From CAJXZP01 sp964195485 (lineage in GTDB: Bacteria; Bacteroidota; Bacteroidia; Flavobacteriales_G; Salibacteraceae), in assembly GCA_964195485.1 (NCBI GenBank), contig CAXMPG010000044.1, positions 1 through 36,807 on the forward strand: DNA of 36,807 bases. Direction: 5' to 3'. Position 1 is the first letter of the stretch. Each line of letters opens with the position of its first letter. Both the position numbers and the translations under genes were made by a program. Positions 34,685 through 36,807 of the stretch are shown piece after piece. The notes beneath the pieces are model-generated. The model worked only from the letters and a program-made list of their open reading frames with translations, was not told where the DNA came from and did not search any database.

Positions 34685-34830
34685 GCGGAAAATAAAACCT
34701 AAGAATTACCGTATCAGTCATCGTTTAAAATATTCAAATTATTGGCCCTTAATCATGTTACTATTATTAAAACAGTTATAATTTTACGCCTCATTAATTA
34801 GCAGCTATTTACTGCCATTATTTTTTACGG

Positions 34831-36171
34831 ATGAAAATTATTATTGCTGGAGCTGGAGATGTTGGATTTCATTTAGCCATGCTATTATCTTACGAGAACC
34901 AAGAAATAACGGTTATCGATATGGATGAGGAGAAACTTAAACATATTGCTTCAAAGCTTGATGTAGCAACTATTAAAGGTAACTGTACATCATATAAATC
35001 TTTAGAAGAAGCGGACGTTAAATCTGCGGAGCTTTTAATTTCTGCCACCTCCTCAGAGGAAACCAATATCACTACTGCAATTTTCGCAAAACATCTTGGT
35101 GCTAAACGAACTGTTGCCCGTGTAAAAAACCTAGAATACCTCCAACCACGTGAACGAGAGTATTTAAGAGAATTAGGCATTGATGAAATTATTTCTCCTG
35201 AATATTTAGCCTCAAAAGAGATTAAGCGTTTATTAAACTCTAAAGTTCTTACCGATGTCTTTGATTTTGAAGGTGGTAAACTTACCTTATTAGGAATTTT
35301 AATTGATGACAAGTGTATTTTAAAAGACCAAACGCTTGCAAATTCAGCACATCTAAATCCAGATAACGATTTTATTACCGTAGCCATTTTAAGAAATGGA
35401 GAAACTATTATTCCGCATGGAGACAATAGCTTCTTACCCGGTGATCACGCTTATTTCATTGCAAAACCAAGCGGAGTAAAAAGAGTTTTAAGTTTTAGTA
35501 ATATCAAGAAAAAAGCGATAAAAAACATTATGATTCTTGGAGGGAGTTATATTGCCCGCCATGCTGCCAGTAAATTGAGCGAAAAATATAACGTAAAACT
35601 TATTGAACAGGATAAACAAAAGTGTTTTAAACTGGCTGATGAAATGCCTGATGTTTTAGTGGTTCATGGTGATGGTAGAAATTCAGACTTAATTATAGAA
35701 GAAGGAATAGATAACATGGATGCCTTTATCGCATTAACCGGAAACTCTGAGACCAACATTATTTCTAGTCTGGTGGCAAAACAACACGGTGTTGGAAAAA
35801 CCATCGCACTCGTTGAAAACGTAGACTACATTCACCTATCACAAAACATTGGAGTTGATACGCTAATTAACCGTAAACTGATTGCGGCAAACTTTATATT
35901 TAGATATATCCGTAAAGGAGATATTATGGCTATTACCAGTATTCATGGGGTAGATGCCGAGATTGTAGAGTTCATGGTTAAAGAGAATTCTAATATTACA
36001 AAACAGTATATCAAGAATTTAGATTTTCCAAAAAATGCCTTAATTAGTGGGGTTATTAGAAAAGAAGATTCTCTTATTCCGAACGGTGACTTTAGAATAC
36101 GAACAGGCGACAAGGTAGTGGTATTATGCTCACGAAAGGAAATTCACCGCGTAGAAGAATTATTTAATTAG
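34831..36171 (+). CDS. trkA: TrkA, peripheral NAD-binding subunit of Trk K+ uptake
   Basis: A 446-residue cytoplasmic regulator with tandem RCK modules. The first opens with MKIIIAGAGDVGFHL (Rossmann GxGxxG and acidic VIDMDEEKL); the second opens near residue 231 with NIMILGGSYIARHAA. Each is followed by a TrkA-C domain (the last ends RIRTGDKVVVLCS). TrkA gates the TrkH channel in response to nucleotides. trkH begins on the base after the trkA stop, so they form one operon. A near-consensus box TAATTTTA at 34779-34786 may be its -7 element. Confidence 0.94.
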   Translation: MKIIIAGAGDVGFHLAMLLSYENQEITVIDMDEEKLKHIASKLDVATIKGNCTSYKSLEEADVKSAELLISATSSEETNITTAIFAKHLGAKRTVARVKNLEYLQPREREYLRELGIDEIISPEYLASKEIKRLLNSKVLTDVFDFEGGKLTLLGILIDDKCILKDQTLANSAHLNPDNDFITVAILRNGETIIPHGDNSFLPGDHAYFIAKPSGVKRVLSFSNIKKKAIKNIMILGGSYIARHAASKLSEKYNVKLIEQDKQKCFKLADEMPDVLVVHGDGRNSDLIIEEGIDNMDAFIALTGNSETNIISSLVAKQHGVGKTIALVENVDYIHLSQNIGVDTLINRKLIAANFIFRYIRKGDIMAITSIHGVDAEIVEFMVKENSNITKQYIKNLDFPKNALISGVIRKEDSLIPNGDFRIRTGDKVVVLCSRKEIHRVEELFN

Positions 36172-36807
36172 ATGAGTATTAAAAACGTAGCCGGCATCTT
36201 AGGAATGCTTATCGCTTTGAATGGCGCATTTATGCTCCTAGGAATTCCGTTTTCCATTTATTTTAAAGAAGACGTTACTCCTCTCGCCTTTTCCAGTTTG
36301 TTTTCTATCGTTCTAGGTATATCTACCTGGTATTTCATGCGTAGAAAAAACCGTAAAGAATTATCAAAAAAAGAAGGGTACCTAGTAGTTGCTCTTGGTT
36401 GGGTAACGATGTCAGCCTTTGGAATGACCCCTTATTTATTAAGTGGTACCATTCCTGAAATTCATAATGCCTTTTTTGAAACCATGTCGGGTTACACCAC
36501 CACGGGAGCGTCTATTTTAACCGATATTGAATCCTTACCCAAAGGAATACTTTTTTGGAGAAGTCTTACCCAATGGATTGGCGGTATGGGGATCATTGTT
36601 TTAACCATTGCCCTTTTACCTATGCTTGGCGTAGGTGGTATGCAGTTATTTATTGCCGAAGCACCCGGAATTAGTCCGGATAAATTAAAACCTAGAATTG
36701 CAGATACAGCCAAGCGTTTGTGGTTGATTTACCTTGGTTTAACGGTTGTAGAAACTATTCTTCTTCGCTTAGGGGGCATGAACTTTTTTGATGCCTTAAA
36801 TCATAGT
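36172..36807 (+). CDS. trkH: TrkH, K+ channel subunit (C-terminus outside window)
   Basis: ATG 36172 directly follows the trkA TAG, and 212 codons are seen before the window ends. Three hydrophobic helices (VAGILGMLIALNGAFMLLGI, TPLAFSSLFSIVLGISTWYF, GYLVVALGWVTMSAFGMTPY) precede the first selectivity-filter loop FFETMSGYTTTGAS and WIGGMGIIVLTIALLPML, which are diagnostic of TrkH/KtrB channels. Full-length TrkH is about 480-500 residues, so more than half is cut off. It carries out K+ uptake at the inner membrane together with TrkA. Confidence 0.93.
   Translation, partial: MSIKNVAGILGMLIALNGAFMLLGIPFSIYFKEDVTPLAFSSLFSIVLGISTWYFMRRKNRKELSKKEGYLVVALGWVTMSAFGMTPYLLSGTIPEIHNAFFETMSGYTTTGASILTDIESLPKGILFWRSLTQWIGGMGIIVLTIALLPMLGVGGMQLFIAEAPGISPDKLKPRIADTAKRLWLIYLGLTVVETILLRLGGMNFFDALNHS

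Noticed and set aside
34890..35426. Minus-strand open frame of 178 codons opposite trkA
   Set aside because: It is Ser-rich antisense translation of the conserved TrkA RCK domain, with no independent signal.
1..36807. Mobile element, prophage, restriction-modification or defence island
   Set aside because: No integrase, transposase, phage structural gene, nuclease, methylase or tRNA-flanked repeat is visible. Gene content is core-like with uniform composition.

Overview
The window reads as chromosomal DNA from an AT-rich, probably marine Bacteroidota, most likely order Flavobacteriales. Four things point there: a large secreted protein with a type IX secretion (T9SS) type A sorting domain; a Bat (Bacteroides aerotolerance) operon; several -7 boxes of the Bacteroidota form TAnnTTTG; and A-rich leaders instead of classical Shine-Dalgarno sites. 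I see no rRNA, tRNA, CRISPR array, integrase, transposase or phage gene. Coding density is high.

Layout. 1-2810: a truncated saccharopine dehydrogenase (minus), a secreted DUF4476-like protein and a SlyD-type FKBP isomerase (plus). 2831-6800: a 1223-residue fibronectin III / SprB-repeat surface protein (minus) with its own terminator, promoter and a structured leader of about 200 nt. 7075-10701 (plus): an alpha-ketoglutarate-semialdehyde-type aldehyde dehydrogenase, a membrane-anchored alpha/beta hydrolase and an NdpA-like nucleoid-associated protein. 10717-16571 (minus): a two-gene operon of an MscS-like channel and a 1690-residue protein that joins an SLC12-type cation-chloride cotransporter to a long helical region and a C-terminal P-loop ATPase. 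16959-18887 (plus): a YhhN/TMEM86 lysoplasmalogenase-like protein followed by an alkylglycerol monooxygenase-like di-iron enzyme. 19033-23197: an OmpA-family protein (plus) facing a 916-residue protein with ten TPR-like repeats (minus), with a bidirectional hairpin terminator between them. 23407-26077: the tRNA methylthiotransferase MtaB (plus), then a DUF6567-like lipoprotein and a MazG-like pyrophosphohydrolase (minus). 26228-34684: a tightly overlapped eight-gene Bat operon (moxR, DUF58, a DUF4381-like gene, batA-batE). 34831-36807: trkA and a truncated trkH.

How the genes work together. The Bat operon encodes a MoxR chaperone, two von Willebrand A membrane proteins and TPR/beta-rich partners, a probable envelope complex. 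The SLC12-ATPase protein and the MscS-like channel look like an ion and cell-volume module, and Trk K+ uptake lies about 18 kb away. The YhhN and AGMO-like pair suggests ether-lipid or plasmalogen metabolism. The best candidate for an undescribed system is the SLC12-ATPase giant with its channel partner; the ether-lipid pair is second.
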